A DNA stretch of 64,000 nucleotides. Origin: Lithospermum erythrorhizon. Lineage: Eukaryota; Streptophyta; Magnoliopsida; Boraginales; Boraginaceae. The DNA lies in NCBI GenBank assembly GCA_019722365.1, contig JADFUC010001274.1, positions 1 to 64,000 on the forward strand, written 5' to 3'. This document shows positions 13,040 to 25,927 of this stretch, piece by piece. The position numbers and the translations under genes are program-made. A model generated the notes under the pieces. That model was not told where the DNA came from. It searched no databases and saw only the letters and a program-made list of their open reading frames with translations. Positions within the stretch are counted from its first letter, which is position 1. Each line of letters starts with the position of its first letter.

Positions 13040-15317
13040 CAAAATAGTTGAAGTATGCGATACTCAAAATCTACGAAATATATTATCATGCGATATCTAC
13101 ATCTTGGGATTTCAAAGCGACAACATTACATACATTTTTGAAAACCCGACACATACGTTTGAAAAACCCGACCGCGAGTATTAGGTTAGCAACATTATAT
13201 GACGTGACTCTTTTATTGTTACTAAGCGTACTGCGGACTATCGACAGAATGTATGCAAGCTGTAGCGGTGGTAAATCACGGTTAAGCAACAATTTAAACC
13301 AATTTATTACTTGGAATGATCATCTGGCCCGGCGTTGAATGGATATAGCAACATGATCCGTTGTCATGCTTTTGTCGCGATCTTAGTCTGGCGCCGCCGT
13401 AGCGGTGCCCGATAGTCGTGATAAGTTCTACCTGTTAAAATTGGCTTGATACGTTTGGTTAAATTTTATGATGAGATTCATATTATTTGAGATTAATTAT
13501 TTAGAATTCGTATATGTACGTACTCAAGTAATACGCATCATGAAAAATAAACAAATAATACGCATTTAGGAAATATGATATGACCTAAAATAATGACCCT
13601 ATTACAACACTTTCGAGTGCAATCTTGTATTCTTCGACTTTTGAAAACTTCCAAGCGGAAGTCATGGTGAGAAGCGTGTGTTCGATGCCTCCGTGGTAGT
13701 ATATTTATTCTAACCCAACTAAGGCAACATGTGAGCTTGTGGGTAAAGAAATAAATAAAACGACTCGATTGGTGGTGTTACAAGCAATAAATGGTTCGGC
13801 GTACGTGTTTAAACAAAAGAAAATACAAACTAAGGTCCTGCTCAGTGCCATCCCACTTTATTCATTCTGATACTCTGAAGAGATAGGTAAATCACATATG
13901 CATTTAATAAATGCATTAAATGATGTAAGAATAAATGACTCATAAAAGTTATAAAACACATTATTAATCAATTAAAGTAGAATCACTGATAACTATGCAA
14001 TAAATATACAATCAATACATAGAAGAAAGCAAGCATATGTAACATAAAATTTAACTTGTTATGGGGTTGATAAAATTATTTAGTCAAATTCAAATTTTAA
14101 ATATATATGATTGATAATCATATAAATAGTTTTCATTCTGATTTTGCAAATCAAAATCAAATCACATAAATATACAATTAAATTTATTGAAATTTAGAAA
14201 TTTCGAAATTTGATCTCATAATTAAATGCAAATATATATAATGAAATTCATTAATTAACATATATTTTTGTGTCGATAATTGTACAATAATTATTTCATA
14301 TATACAATAAGACAATAATTATTAAAATAATTATTTCTAAAATATAATAAAATAAAACTTGCAGTAAATTATCTACATATATTTATATTCTTTAACTAGA
14401 TATTATTTACAGATTTTACTTCAATAGTGGAGAATATATAAAAGAACAATAATAAAAGACTTTTTGAATTAAATTTATTATCACCAAAATTGATGATTCT
14501 GATTATCACTTAATAATAAAATGATAATAATTCACCAAAAATCGAAATTAATATTTTTTAAAAACTGGATTAGGATTTTGTAACAACGGAAGCAGGAAAA
14601 ACTGGCGTCGGACGACCGGTATTCAGGCGCAGGTGACATCGTTAGCCCTCACATTTGCTCCGTCAAAAAAGGCATCTGGCGGTGGTTGAACCGTCCTATT
14701 TGTACAGACGAGCTGGAGGGCCTCATGGTCAGCCTTACTCATTTTACTTATTTCCGGTTTTCAGATTTAATTCAATTGTTTGGGAAAAACCGATTTGAAA
14801 GCTTTAAACTCGTAAAGGGTAGAATTTAATAAAGTCATTCCTCACAATTTTCTTGAACTTTTTGGTTGGGTATGTCAAAAATATTTTCCAATAATTAATT
14901 ATCCAATTAATACTCTAGAAATAAAATAAACAATTTTGGGATACTTAAGCTATACAAAAAATTATGAAAATTTTTTGACATTGTTCTTGTATCATCTGGA
15001 GTTCAGAGAAAAAATCCGTGAGGTTTTTGGTACATTTTAAACACCTCAAATCCAATTAAAACGTTTAGATTTTCAATCAATATAAGTTTTAAAACCCTTT
15101 CAATTCATGAAACACAAATCTAATTTCAAATCATCAAAATCAGAAATATGATGAACTTGAATAACGTATAATACACATAAATTCATGAATCAATTTTCAT
15201 AATATATATTCATGGTTAAGAATATATAAACACGAAAATGATGTAAAATGTGTTCATACAACAAATTTTATAAAATATAATCGAAAATGTACAACTTAAA
15301 CAAGCTCATGATATCAT
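13040..15317. mobile_element. 5' internal non-coding part of El-G
   Basis: This stretch aligns by eye with 33640-35414 and 56880-58487: similar AT-rich blocks, and an ATTAGGATTTTGTAACAACG block matching the TTAGGGTTTTCTAAAACGG at the same place in the other copies. It ends at a degenerate primer-binding site (reverse complement ATGATATCATGAGCT, 15303-15317). I see no gene. The open frames on both strands at 13048-13338 are antisense pairs without recognisable motifs. Confidence 0.6.
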
Positions 15318-16240
15318 TGTTGGAAAAACTATGCATCTTGTTCATAAAAACATAAGCGAATGCCTCGAGTCGTTTAAATATATATGTCCAATTCAAATAA
15401 AAATACTGTATGAATAAGAGCACTTACGATGCGGCGGATGTCACCCAGTTTCTTTCTCCGTTGAACTCTAACAAATTACCACAAAGGGGTGAGTGCCTAC
15501 AGTTAGTCCACACGAGGCGGTTGAATCTGATTGGATTTGCTAGAATCTTGCAATGATTGGACAAACAAAAATCAAGCCAAAACACGGCTTGATTTTTGGC
15601 TTCTGTGAATGAGAAGGGGAAGCGGCTGCCTATGAGTAGGAAAAAGGGGAGAAAAGTTGATTAGGTTTTTCATCTTTTTTTTCTCCTTTATATAGAAACT
15701 CCTCTTTTTTAACCGAATAGCTTGACTCGTTAACTACGCAAACTTTCGTTAAAATTGTTAACTAATTAAATGCTAGGTAACTAACGAGTCACTAATGAGC
15801 TCCATTAGTCAAATCAAACAATGAATCGAACAGGATTAATTAATTTGTGGTTTCGTCCAATTTATAGTTTACTTATAAGTGTAAAACTGCCGATTAGTAT
15901 CGTTGATTTCAATGACTCTGCAGTAACAATCACGGTTAATTTCATTCTATGAAATAAAACTTGACGTCATTATGTATGTGGCCAGCTGCGGGATCGAGAT
16001 AATAACGGTTGTATAATAATATAATTGACACTGTTATTATTATAATGGTACATGAGATAACGATCCCAAGCGTAACCGCGATATTATCATGAGTTCCCCT
16101 GTTAGTAATTAACAAATTACTATTATTAGACTGGCTAGTTTGAATAATCTCGTTTAACTACCACTAGTAAATGTATTGTGATAACTCTGAATTTTAAATA
16201 ACGGTCATAATTATAGAAATCAATACCTTGATTTTCAGCA
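15318..16240 (-). mobile_element. 5' LTR of El-G
   Basis: It starts TGTTGGAAAAAC and ends GATTTTCAGCA in plus-strand reading. It shares blocks with the other family LTRs in the same order: a gene-like AAAACTTTG/CTTTATA stretch, AACGAGTCACTA (near 15783), TTGTATAATAATA (near 16010) and a CAATACCTTGATTTTC end. It is strongly diverged. Confidence 0.7.
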
Positions 16241-19200
16241 GTTTCTTAATCCGTATTCATTTAATTCGTTCCCTCATGAAATCAAATGGCTCGAGTTGGT
16301 GGTATCGTCGTTGAGGGGTCGATTCATTGAAATTCTTCACTTTCCACTTTTCTAGATCTCTTAAACCCAAGCATAGAGAGATATTTTAGTCTACGCCTTA
16401 GACTAATGAACTTTTTTCTTTAAAGTATCGTAGCGAGAAAACCTCACGGTTTCTTGAAGGAACTTCTTGGATATATACTAGTTCGCTTGTCTATTATGAC
16501 CTTGGTCATTTAGGGGCTTTAAATTGCCCACATAACCTCTTCCCGATTACCTCGACCCGCAATAGTTCGACCGTGGTTTTGTGCCTCGACCCAGCGTCCA
16601 TTCGTCGACTATGACCACCGTACCGCGGAGTAATGCCATAACCGCCGCGCCGCTTTATGAAATGTTGTGGCATTTCTTTCAGATATGCCGTTGTCCACTA
16701 TAAAGAGCGCAAGCGAAAGGTGATTTTTATGAGGACATCGTTATTTTGCTACCGCCACTAGAAGAGGCTATGACCAAATCAGTACTTAACAAATCCTCAT
16801 TTATATTGTTATTGTAACAACACCTCGGATGCATGGAATGTTGAAAATATTTTCAAACTTTTCTTCTTCAGTTATAATTATACCACAAAATTCTAATTGT
16901 CTTTATAATTTGGTGCGTAGGTGAGTTATAAGCAAAATATTTTTTATAATCTTGAAACCTTAATTTGTTGTTCCATGAGCAGTCAATGATGTAGTAAATT
17001 TCCTACGATATCCAAATGCTTTTGCCTTAATCTTGTCCCTTGATATCTTGAGATCGCTGCCAGTCTTCATTTTGTAATCCATCTTGATGTGGTGCTTGAT
17101 TATCCTAGGTTACTCTCGACCTTTTCATTGACAACTCTTGCAGGTCAGTAGCCAGGGTCCCGTGTTCGCAAATCCTCGGATTTTTTGGCGAGTCCACCAG
17201 CGCGCCAGGTACTCTATTAAGTTTTCCAAGTTATGTAGTTGTCCACCCCAGTTATGTTAGAATTTTTGAATTGATGCTCAACTTTGGACATGATTATACT
17301 CCCAAACACAATCAATCAATGTATAAATATGATGAAAAGTTTCATTTATCCGATGTAACAAATGCAAAATCATGACTATATGTTTTTGTCGAAGAAATCT
17401 CTATCAAAACAAATCGCCTTGATCCGAGCTAATACTAGAAATGTTAAAATGCTAAATATTGTGAATGATGTAACCTTTTCCACCTATTATTTTGTTGGGT
17501 TTTCAGGATTCAAATAACATCAAATATTATCTGGATCCGGTCAGGAATCTTTAGAGATTATAAAAATAATAATTTAATAAGATATATTGTGTACACTACG
17601 CGTAGTTGCGAATATGATCAAATGAGGTTGCGAACAACCAAAATAGGTTGTCTCTAAAGGAATCCACACTGACAATTTAGCGAGCCACTTTCGCCGGTTT
17701 CTTAGAATAATTAAAGTGAATAAAAAAAATTTAGGAGGAAGAAAAGCTAAGGTTTTTTTCTGTATGTTGAGGTCGAACAAAAGGGTGGGGAAGAAGGTTG
17801 CTTTCATATTATTTTCTCAAAGATGATTAGTGAATTAGCTTATGAAATATAATAATAATTAAGTTGGTGGCCTTTTGATAAGTTCAGACTAAGTGGGTCC
17901 ATAGAAAAGCAAAAGCCCGTCCCACTTTTCACTATTATTTTTCGGTGGCTAAGAAGTACAATTGGAATTTAAACTGACAAATTTTCTTCTGATTACACTT
18001 TAGCACTGGAAGTTATAATCGTATCGTAGTTTGGCCAGTATTTATAAAATTATTAATGACCTCTTAGGCTCGTGACATAAGTAATATATTAATTTATGTT
18101 AACCGAGCATTATACTAATATATAGATTATGTGAAGCGGACCCTAGTAACCATGCAACCCCTAATGTGATGTCGTTAATCGATATGTCAATCGCCCAACA
18201 ATCGAACATATATTTGAACATATACTTTAAAAAGTGATACTGGGTTTATGCAAATTAAATTGTTCAACGGACATATTTATGAGATCATTCGTATTTTGAC
18301 ATTTCTTCGTGTTAGATTAGCGGTAATGAAAAAAGAAACGATAAGTAAGCAGTGATGATCTAAAAAAACATTTAGCCATTTTTGCGGATGTGTATAATAA
18401 AATGTTTTTTTGAGAAGCGTGTTTATAATTATGGGTGAAAGTAAAACCATTTATAGAGTGAAAATTTTATCAGTATATTATTATTATTACCGTTTGAGGA
18501 GAAAAATAAATGTTAATTTTACTATTCATTACCGTTAGAAAAATGGGGAAAAATATTTTAAGTGTGTTAAATATGATGTAGGAGTTAGGAATACTGGAGT
18601 AGCAACATAATGCATGATCGTGAGATAACACATACGATGAACGCATATAATGATATAACACAAAAGTAATTTAGAGAGAATATCAATGTAAGCTATCCAA
18701 TTATAAATATTTCGTGATACTCAGTAGGGGTGTTTATCGCTACAAAATAGGATGCAAAATTAAACTCTCCATATGTGAAAATTTATCAATAAACAATGAG
18801 ATGAAGATTATGGCACTTCACTTAACAATATAACAACATAATCATAAAGTGAAGATTGTACACTTAAAACAATAAATTAATTTATAAATTTTATTTATCT
18901 CCGTGATATTATCTTGTAAATGGCGATTTTAAACTGCACAAGTATACTTGGGTTGAGTATCGTACCTAAAGTGTCTTTCGTGATTTTATAGATTTAGACC
19001 TCATTATATAATGGTTAGTATCGGTACTCAAAATTATCTTTAGTATTGATTTTACTAGGGGATTTAGACATCCACATAGTAAGTTTGCTAGTCAATAAGT
19101 ACAAGATGGAAGATTTAACTCTCCCACAAAATAATAATATCCACACTTATTATAGAGCACTTGACAAGTTGTCTGTTTACTATAATAAGGGATAGAGATA

Positions 19201-20220
19201 ACCAATCTAGTTATGGAGTCGGTTGGCCCAGTTGCGATTTTGCATAACCCGGGGAGATAATAATATTATAATAACCACTGCTAGTTATAGATCATGGCCG
19301 GATTGCCAGTTTTATACTTAGGGGCAAATAGTAATAATTATAATATATTGAGCATGATAAAGATATATATGATATACCTAGTAGCAGACACTTAGCCGAT
19401 AAAAAGACGATCGTATTTGGTAATAATGTTAAAAAACCAAATATTTAATAGCTCAAATATATGACATTATTATTACTACTACTATATTATATTGCAATAT
19501 TATTATTGTTATATTACTTCTACGTACTACTAGATTATTACTACTTATGTACTACAAGATTATTATTACTTTATATTATGTACTATCTATTACTATATTA
19601 TATATATTAGGAGTATATGACAGAGACATAAAAGGAACAAAAGCCATATATATGAAAGCTTAGCTTGCTCTGGTGTGCTTTTTACAATGCAAAGGTGAGA
19701 CCAATTTATATTGTGAGATTTACCTAGTCATACTATTATATTTTATTTATTTATCGAAGATATTTCAACAATTTGTACTGTTCTAGAGTGAACTATTCTG
19801 TTTCTCTTATTTTGCATGTTCCTTAACAAATTTTACGTATATCATTATTATTGTAGTGCCTTTTTCTCATCAGTTGTGTCTAATTAAATGTATATTGTAT
19901 ATGTATAAATAGTTTTTATATGATTACTTAATGCAAGATTTATAACTTTGGTAAGAATAACTTAATAATGTATAAATAGAATGCATATATATAAACGATG
20001 TGAGATAATTGCATCAATAGTCATTGGAGTTTAACAAAAGTCGATATTTAGTTTCAGAAATTTATATTGGTGCATTAATAGTTATTCATCTTCCAAACTT
20101 GTTGTACAAATTATCATTTCCTTTCGTGCTTCGTCACATTCTAAACTTGCATAAATGGGTTGTTTCCCTAATGATATTTTATCTATTCACATAAACAAGT
20201 TTTCTTCTTTAGTTGACATT
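16241..20220. other. Intergenic or unrecognised repeat-derived sequence, no gene seen
   Basis: About 4 kb without any long open frame or recognisable domain on either strand. The 16300-17260 part is less AT-rich and looks like decayed transposon sequence. Part of 17530-17830 resembles an LTR leader. The stretch 17840-20220 is AT-rich and holds the ATT/TACTA simple repeat at 19455-19620. The short open frames at 17574-17807 and 18470-18661 have no features that support them. Confidence 0.6.
19455..19620. repeat. TAC/ATT-rich simple-sequence region
   Basis: Imperfect runs of ATTATT, TACTAC and TATATTA over about 165 bp, clearly visible in the sequence. Confidence 0.8.
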
Positions 20221-20430
20221 CCTCCATTTCAAATTAATTGATATTTTGGGATCGAAGTTAATACTTTACTTCAAATTACTTTTTATTAACAATAGAAAAA
20301 TATAAAATTCGGTATCATTGAATTTGATTTTTAAAAATATTTTCATAATATTATTTTTTGTAATTTTCATAATGTACATAAAAAGAGTCATTGATTAATA
20401 AAGTATTATAACGGATCTCGAAACAAGGAC
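20221..20430. mobile_element. Left part of a Stowaway-like MITE, split by El-K
   Basis: A 21-bp sequence beginning CCTCCATTTCAAATTAATTG (20221-20241) is the perfect reverse complement of 25907-25927. The motif is of the Stowaway (Tc1/mariner MITE) terminal-repeat type. The two ends lie 5.7 kb apart because El-K lies between them. The remaining left part is about 200 bp of AT-rich sequence. Confidence 0.7.
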
Positions 20431-20433
20431 AAA

Positions 20434-21482
20434 ATTAGGATTGAGTGCAGAAAATAAAGCAACACGGATCTTTAGTGACATCACAGAATGTCACCAAATT
20501 CACCCCAAAATTTTCATATGATTCCGGTAAAAGAAAGCTAGCGAAATTAAAAGGCAGCATCCTGCGTCATCAACATAAACATCGATATTCTGGATATAGT
20601 AATATCGTATTTATTTTATCTAAGTCGTCTCTTGGGACATACCTTCGCGCATCTGCCGGAGCCATGAAACGTTGTTTAAACTGGACTTTCGGTGCGATCG
20701 ATAGCGGTCTCATAACGAGAAATTTTCATAATAATCTCCTCTGCTCGAGAGGCAATGGCCAGCGTTGAGTGTACGCCTCCTCCAAGCCATCCATTTTTCC
20801 GGAACGCGGTTGGCGGATCCTTCTTGAGAGGAGCCGGATACGCTTCTCTTTGATAATATACCGCTTTGTTGCCATAGGCCGAAACTATTTCTCCCGTTAA
20901 ACTATCTACTTCGAACCTTGCCTTTCACAGCCCATTACGTCTTTGCGAATCGAATCGAGCTCGTGCAGTTTTTGTTATAACGGATGCGAAGCAGGATCGC
21001 AAAATTGCGTACTTGCGGACATAAAATAAATACTTGCCCGAGATCTTTAAAGTGGTATCACAACGATGTGTTAGGGAGGTAATCCGCAGGCGAGCCACCT
21101 GACTTCACTATAATAGGAAGAAAGCAGTGCAGATTGACAGCCCAGCTTTGCTCACCGAGATATGTAGATTATACGCTGAATGAATAGTTTATGGCTAGGG
21201 TATTCTATAACCACTAAACCCCGAGGAGGTATATAACCTATGTCGGATGTTTTGGGTTACAAAGAAGATTGAGAATGGTGGAGATTTCACCCATACTCAA
21301 AATATGCAGCAGGCGCCACAAATATCCGAGGTCGGGGCAAGGTGGGACGAGACAAGTCCCGACGCCTGCAGCGATCGGACTTCGATGCTGAGTTATCGGG
21401 ACTTGGGTGAGGGTTGCGACCCCGACCCGAATACGATAACTCAATGACGAGCTTCCAAACTCTTTTCAAGGCATATTCGACA
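20434..21482 (-). mobile_element. 3' LTR of El-K
   Basis: It aligns with about 24850-25879 in the same orientation. Shared landmarks include GATATAGTAATAT (20594 and about 24948), GGGACATACCTTC/GGGGCGTACCTTC, GTTATAACGGAT (20971 and 25366), ACAACGATGTGTTA, TGTAGATTATAC and ATCGGATGTTTTGGGTTA. Sense-strand reading begins TGTCGAATATGCC at 21482, preceded by a degenerate polypurine tract. The 107-codon open frame at 20445-20768 and the 66-83-codon frames at 21240-21480 lie inside the LTR. Confidence 0.7.
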
Positions 21483-21659
21483 AATCCACGCGGCTTGAAT
21501 CCTCCTCAGAATCTGAGAACTTCCCCCGATATTAGAATGCTCGAAATAATGAAGCCCAGATGTACTAACGGTACGGATATGAATTCGGATAGTGAAACAG
21601 ATATGGCGAATGCACCCGGATGCAAATGTGGCTCTACCAGCGTTGCCTGCCCGCGAGAT

Positions 21660-24600
21660 GACTAACAACTCTGAATTACCAGTAAGTCGAGCGATGCTGG
21701 CTTTGCTCTTGAGCGCTTTGTAAACATATCGGTACGTTATCTGTAGTACCCATTTTGTTTAGCGATCCCTGCTAAGCTATGAAAATGATATCGCGTCATT
21801 ATTTAGCCGTCATCATGATGTGAACTTGATCCTTGGTTAGCGTAACATCAGCTGTCCTGATATACGCGCGTCTTGATGTTGGCCCAAATCATAACAGTCC
21901 TACCAAGTAGAGATACCTCGCTTGCGGCAAGTTCCATATACTCTACGCCTCGGTAGTAGCAAGCGAGTCGCGAGTGAATTGCGGCGTAGCTCTGGCTATC
22001 GCAAAACCACAGGGTAAATACATAGCAGTCATAGACCTTCTACCGTCTGCATCTCGGCATAGTTAGAATCGAGGTATTCAATTAAACCACATTCTCTACC
22101 GTAACAAGACGATATCGGGCATTTTCTCACGGGATGGCAGAAAATCCTCTTTCTGAGAACATCGATCGTCTTAACCGAATTGACCGTGAAGGTACTAACA
22201 ATACTAATAGCATGTGCAAGATCGGTCTAGTCTTGAACCATAGGTACATTAAACTTCCAAGCTGCGCTAGCATAGGTATATGTTCCATGTATACACTTAC
22301 CATTGATTTAGAGTACACAAATCCTTGACAGGCGCATTTATAGAACTAGGAGTTTTAATTGGTTTAGCAGCAGCCATACCAAATCTGGACAGAATCTTCT
22401 CAACATAGCCTTTCTATGATAAGAAAAGCTTCTTCTGACTTCTATCCCTAAATATCTCCATTCCCAAAATCTTCTTTGCGGCGCTTGAAATCCTTAACTT
22501 TTCAAACTAGCATTGCCGAACGGATATCAGGACTTCTGTTGCGGTATCGACATATCATCTACATACAAACTAAGTAGATATGGGAACCATCACTAACCTT
22601 GTTGTAATAAACACAAGCGCATATGGACTCTCGAATACCAGTCTATCATGTAGCTATCAAATCTCTTGTACGTACCTCGGAGGCCTTGAGCCGTACAGAT
22701 TTCTTGACCTGAGCATAATCTTCTTTTGGGTTCTGAAAACCATCACAGGCTGAGTCATATAAATTTCTTATTCAACTCTTTCCATGTAAGAAAGGCATGC
22801 TTGACATCTAGCTGCTCAGCTCAACTCCATTGTGCAACTACAGCAAGAAGCACCCTGATAGAAGTGTGTGGAGCTACGGGTGAGGAATATCTCATTGTAG
22901 TCAACTCCTCCCTTTTGGTAGAGACCCTCTGTGACCACTCTAGCTTTATATTGTACCCCCTCATCTAGTGACAACCCTTCTTTCTGCTTGAATATCCACT
23001 TGTAAGTGACAATCTTTCTTCTTGTTGATGCTTACAGCCAACTCCCAATGCGATTAACACGTAGTGATTCCGTTTCCTCTCCCATTGGCATTAAGCCATT
23101 GGGTAACTTCAATGTCGATTCTGAACTCTGTGAAAGCGGCTCATGAGGATCAACTTTCTCTGACTTGTAAGCCAGGCCAGCATATCACCATGTAGCCGTA
23201 CCTCGTAGGAGTACCTCCGTGATTAACTCTTAGGCGTCGAAACCCACTTATTTTGTGATGTTCATACGGGGATGGAACCCGATATTTTGCCTCATTGTGG
23301 CGGAAAGAGCTACTCTCGCCCATCCTTTAATACCCGAGAATCTCTACGCTCCGCTGCTTTCCCAACCTTTACCTTCTGTATGGGTGTGATGGTTGATCTA
23401 AACTTATAGAATTTTCATCAAATATTACATTTACGCTCGAGAATAACTCAAATCATTTCGAGAAGATGACCAAATTCACACATTTTCACCTGATAAACCA
23501 TAGCTACAAATATACTTCTTTACTTGAGGTTTCACAACTTATCACCGTTCACATTATAATAGCGGTCTGACCAAAGACTCTCGATCTTGTATAATCAATA
23601 GACTTATTAGACAGCGATTGATAAGATTTTTTGATTTATACGTGTGAGGACCACGGTTTAATAGATAGCGGTACGTGATTGGCTAACCCGGCCCATTCTC
23701 GTCGGCCAGCGTTTGAGAGCATGCAATGACTCTCACGAAGTGTCACGATTCGCCGTTCTATTACACCGTTACTATTTGGGGTGTATGCTGGCAAGTATGA
23801 TGCTATGATACCTTCCGCCTTATAAAACTCAAAAAACTCGGAGCCGAGCAATTCCGGACCATTATCGGTATACAGCCGCTTGACGTTCTTCCACTGTTTG
23901 ATTTTCCTAAAATCTTCCAATCCCTTGAAGTGTGAAAGCGACAACACGCCCGTAATAAAGACACAAAGTCGTCCTTGAATAATCTCGTGTCGGTGATAGA
24001 AAATACACAGGCCTCCCAATTCCAACTCTGAAGGACCCAGCCAATTGGAGTGGATAATCCAGTGTACCTTTTGTTCTATGAGTTGCTTTTCGAAAATTTG
24101 ATGCGATGTAATTTCCCAAAATACAATGCTCCTGAAAATGCAGTGCTGACCGCACACGAAGATTATCCCACTAGCGAATCTACATCCTACCCGACATGTG
24201 ACCCGAGCACCGTATGCCGCAACTTTAATCATATGATCATTTTCAACAACGAGAGGATGTAATAGCGACCAAAATTGACGTAGCACACTTGTAGAAAATA
24301 CAATGTCTAACTTGTCTTTCTAAGGTACGCAACACCGTCATGAGGTCTAATATTCACAGAACTATCCCAGCTACTTTTGCATCTGACATTGGCCATAGAA
24401 ATATTACCGCCCTCTAATTGTTCATAAGTCGGCATTCCATGTAGGGCCAGAGATATGATAAAACTCGAGAATCAAATATCCAGCGCGTGTTGCCGCTTTA
24501 TTGTAGTTATCGGCGGCTAATTCTATATTTCCTCGATTTTGTACTACTCTCGCTTGATAGCGGTAGTACCGGATCATTAAATTGCCATATGCTGCTTCTT
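21660..24600 (-). pseudogene. Copia pol remnant of El-K
   Basis: The best piece is 23636-24286, a 216-codon minus frame. It carries the integrase core: RLYTDNGPELLGSEFFEFYK (second catalytic Asp region), YTPNSNGVIERR (catalytic Glu region) and CMLSNAGRREW. Further 3', at 22127-22330, frame-shifted sequence matches the conserved Copia segment before RNase H (GSLMY...TRP). Reverse-transcriptase sequence lies between, at about 22380-23300, with many breaks. Order and strand are those of a Copia pol: integrase, then reverse transcriptase, then RNase H. Confidence 0.75.
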
Positions 24601-24849
24601 AGGATAATCGGTTTTCCAATTTCCGTTCTTGCTACAAATATTGTGAGACGTCCACAGTTTCGGATGACCCGTTTGAATTATTTCTTAGGAAACTTCTTTT
24701 TTCCCTTAAGAAATCCTCAATTACTATTGACGAATAACTTAAGCGGCTTTGAGTATCAAACTAAAACCAACTACGGTATGTCTGATTCCACATTGTGAGC
24801 AGCATATCTAACTTCTTCCCAGAGTTATATAGAATCTTTACCATTTGTC

Positions 24850-25879
24850 ATAGATTCATACAAATTTACTAAATACGATGCGGTAAAGAAACTACTTGAG
24901 AATTAAAGCGTCGCCGTCGTCGGCATAAGCATCCCATATTACCTTGAGATATAGTAATATGGTATTTAGTTGCTCTGAAGTGGTCTCTTGGGGCGTACCT
25001 TCTGCATACGCGGGCTAGCGACATTTTGACAGCAAGCTTGTTGGTTAAAACTACGGATTGCAGAGGCTTTCGAGGCAGCCCCGCGATCAACGGCTTGATC
25101 TCGCGGCTTCCGTATGTCTCCTCGCCGAGGAGAACTGACAACAACGTTGAAGGGTGTGCGCCTTACCCATCGAAAGAATCCCCGATTTTTCGGAACGGTT
25201 GGGCGGATCCTTCGTGAGAGGGCAGGATCATTCTGCGTTGATAATGCCACCGCGCTTTGTTCTTGGCAAATGAAGCCCCATTTTATAAGATTAAGCTTAT
25301 ACACTTGAAGAGCACTTTTACCGCCCGTGATGCCGCGGTCCAGGATCGAGCTACGTCACCAGGTTGTTATAACGGATCTGGCTCTGAGATCGCAAAGTGC
25401 GTAAAGGATTGCGGACGTAAAAATAAATACTTGTAGGATCTTTTGCGTGGTATACTACAACGATGTGTTAAGAATTGTCATGACGAGCCACCCGGCTTAT
25501 AATGGGAGGAAGAAATGGTCTGAGATTGAGCAATGACTTTCTTCTGCCGGATGTGTAGATTATACACGGATGAATAGTTTATGGTAGAAGCGATACATAT
25601 GCCAAAGCCCAGAAGTATAAACTTTCTTTATATCGGATGTTTTAGGTTATAAAGATTGAGAATGGGGTGGCCAGATACATTTATCTGAAATATCCCAGGC
25701 TTGAGCTGCCCGAGAGAAAATATCCAGTCGGGGAAGGTCGGGACCAAGAGCAGTCCGGACCTCCTCGGCCGATCACTCTGAACTCGATGCTGATTTGGAG
25801 GTAGGAGACTTGGTCGGGGTTTCTGACACAGGCAGTCTGTCAGCAAACAACTTGGAAACTTCTTTGAGGCGTATTGATA
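24850..25879 (-). mobile_element. 5' LTR of El-K
   Basis: This is the partner of the LTR at 20434-21482, with the same landmarks in the same order, ending GAGGCGTATTGATA against AAGGCATATTCGACA. The left boundary is approximate. Overlapping open frames at 24869-25304 on both strands are LTR-internal and have no domain. Confidence 0.65.
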
Positions 25880-25927
25880 AAAATTATTTATCAAAAAGTG
25901 AGAAAGTCAATTAATTTGAAATGGAGG
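25880..25927. mobile_element. Right end of the split Stowaway-like MITE
   Basis: 25907-25927 is the exact reverse complement of 20221-20241. Only about 27 bp of MITE sequence lies between El-K and this terminal repeat, so El-K inserted close to one end. Confidence 0.65.

Larger units (their letters stand above)
1048..16240 (-). mobile_element. El-G: decayed Copia element interrupted by several insertions
   Basis: This is a minus-sense element of the TGTTGG...TAACA LTR family. From the 3' side (low coordinates) it holds: a non-coding internal part (1050-4430, resuming 7258 to about 7390) that aligns by eye with El-I 30460-33060; broken pol pieces on the minus strand (10183 to about 12610); a 5' internal stretch (about 13040-15317) that aligns with El-I 33640-35414; and a 5' LTR (15318-16240). 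The 3' LTR would lie before position 1. Insertions at 2705-3704, about 4430-7257 and about 7390-9790 break it up. All reading frames are broken, so it is a relic. Confidence 0.65.
20434..25879 (-). mobile_element. El-K: Copia element, about 5.4 kb, two LTRs, decayed
   Basis: Two related LTRs of about 1 kb flank a 3.4-kb interior with minus-strand Copia pol pieces. The element sits inside a MITE whose terminal repeats are at 20221 and 25927. LTR divergence is considerable, with many small indels, and pol is broken, so it is old. The TSD and primer-binding site could not be placed with confidence. Confidence 0.7.

Noticed and set aside
20445..20768. 107-codon open frame
   Set aside because: It lies inside an LTR of El-K; the homologous LTR at 24850-25879 does not keep the frame.
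24487..24798. 103-codon open frame on the plus strand
   Set aside because: It is antisense to El-K pol, with no recognisable domain.
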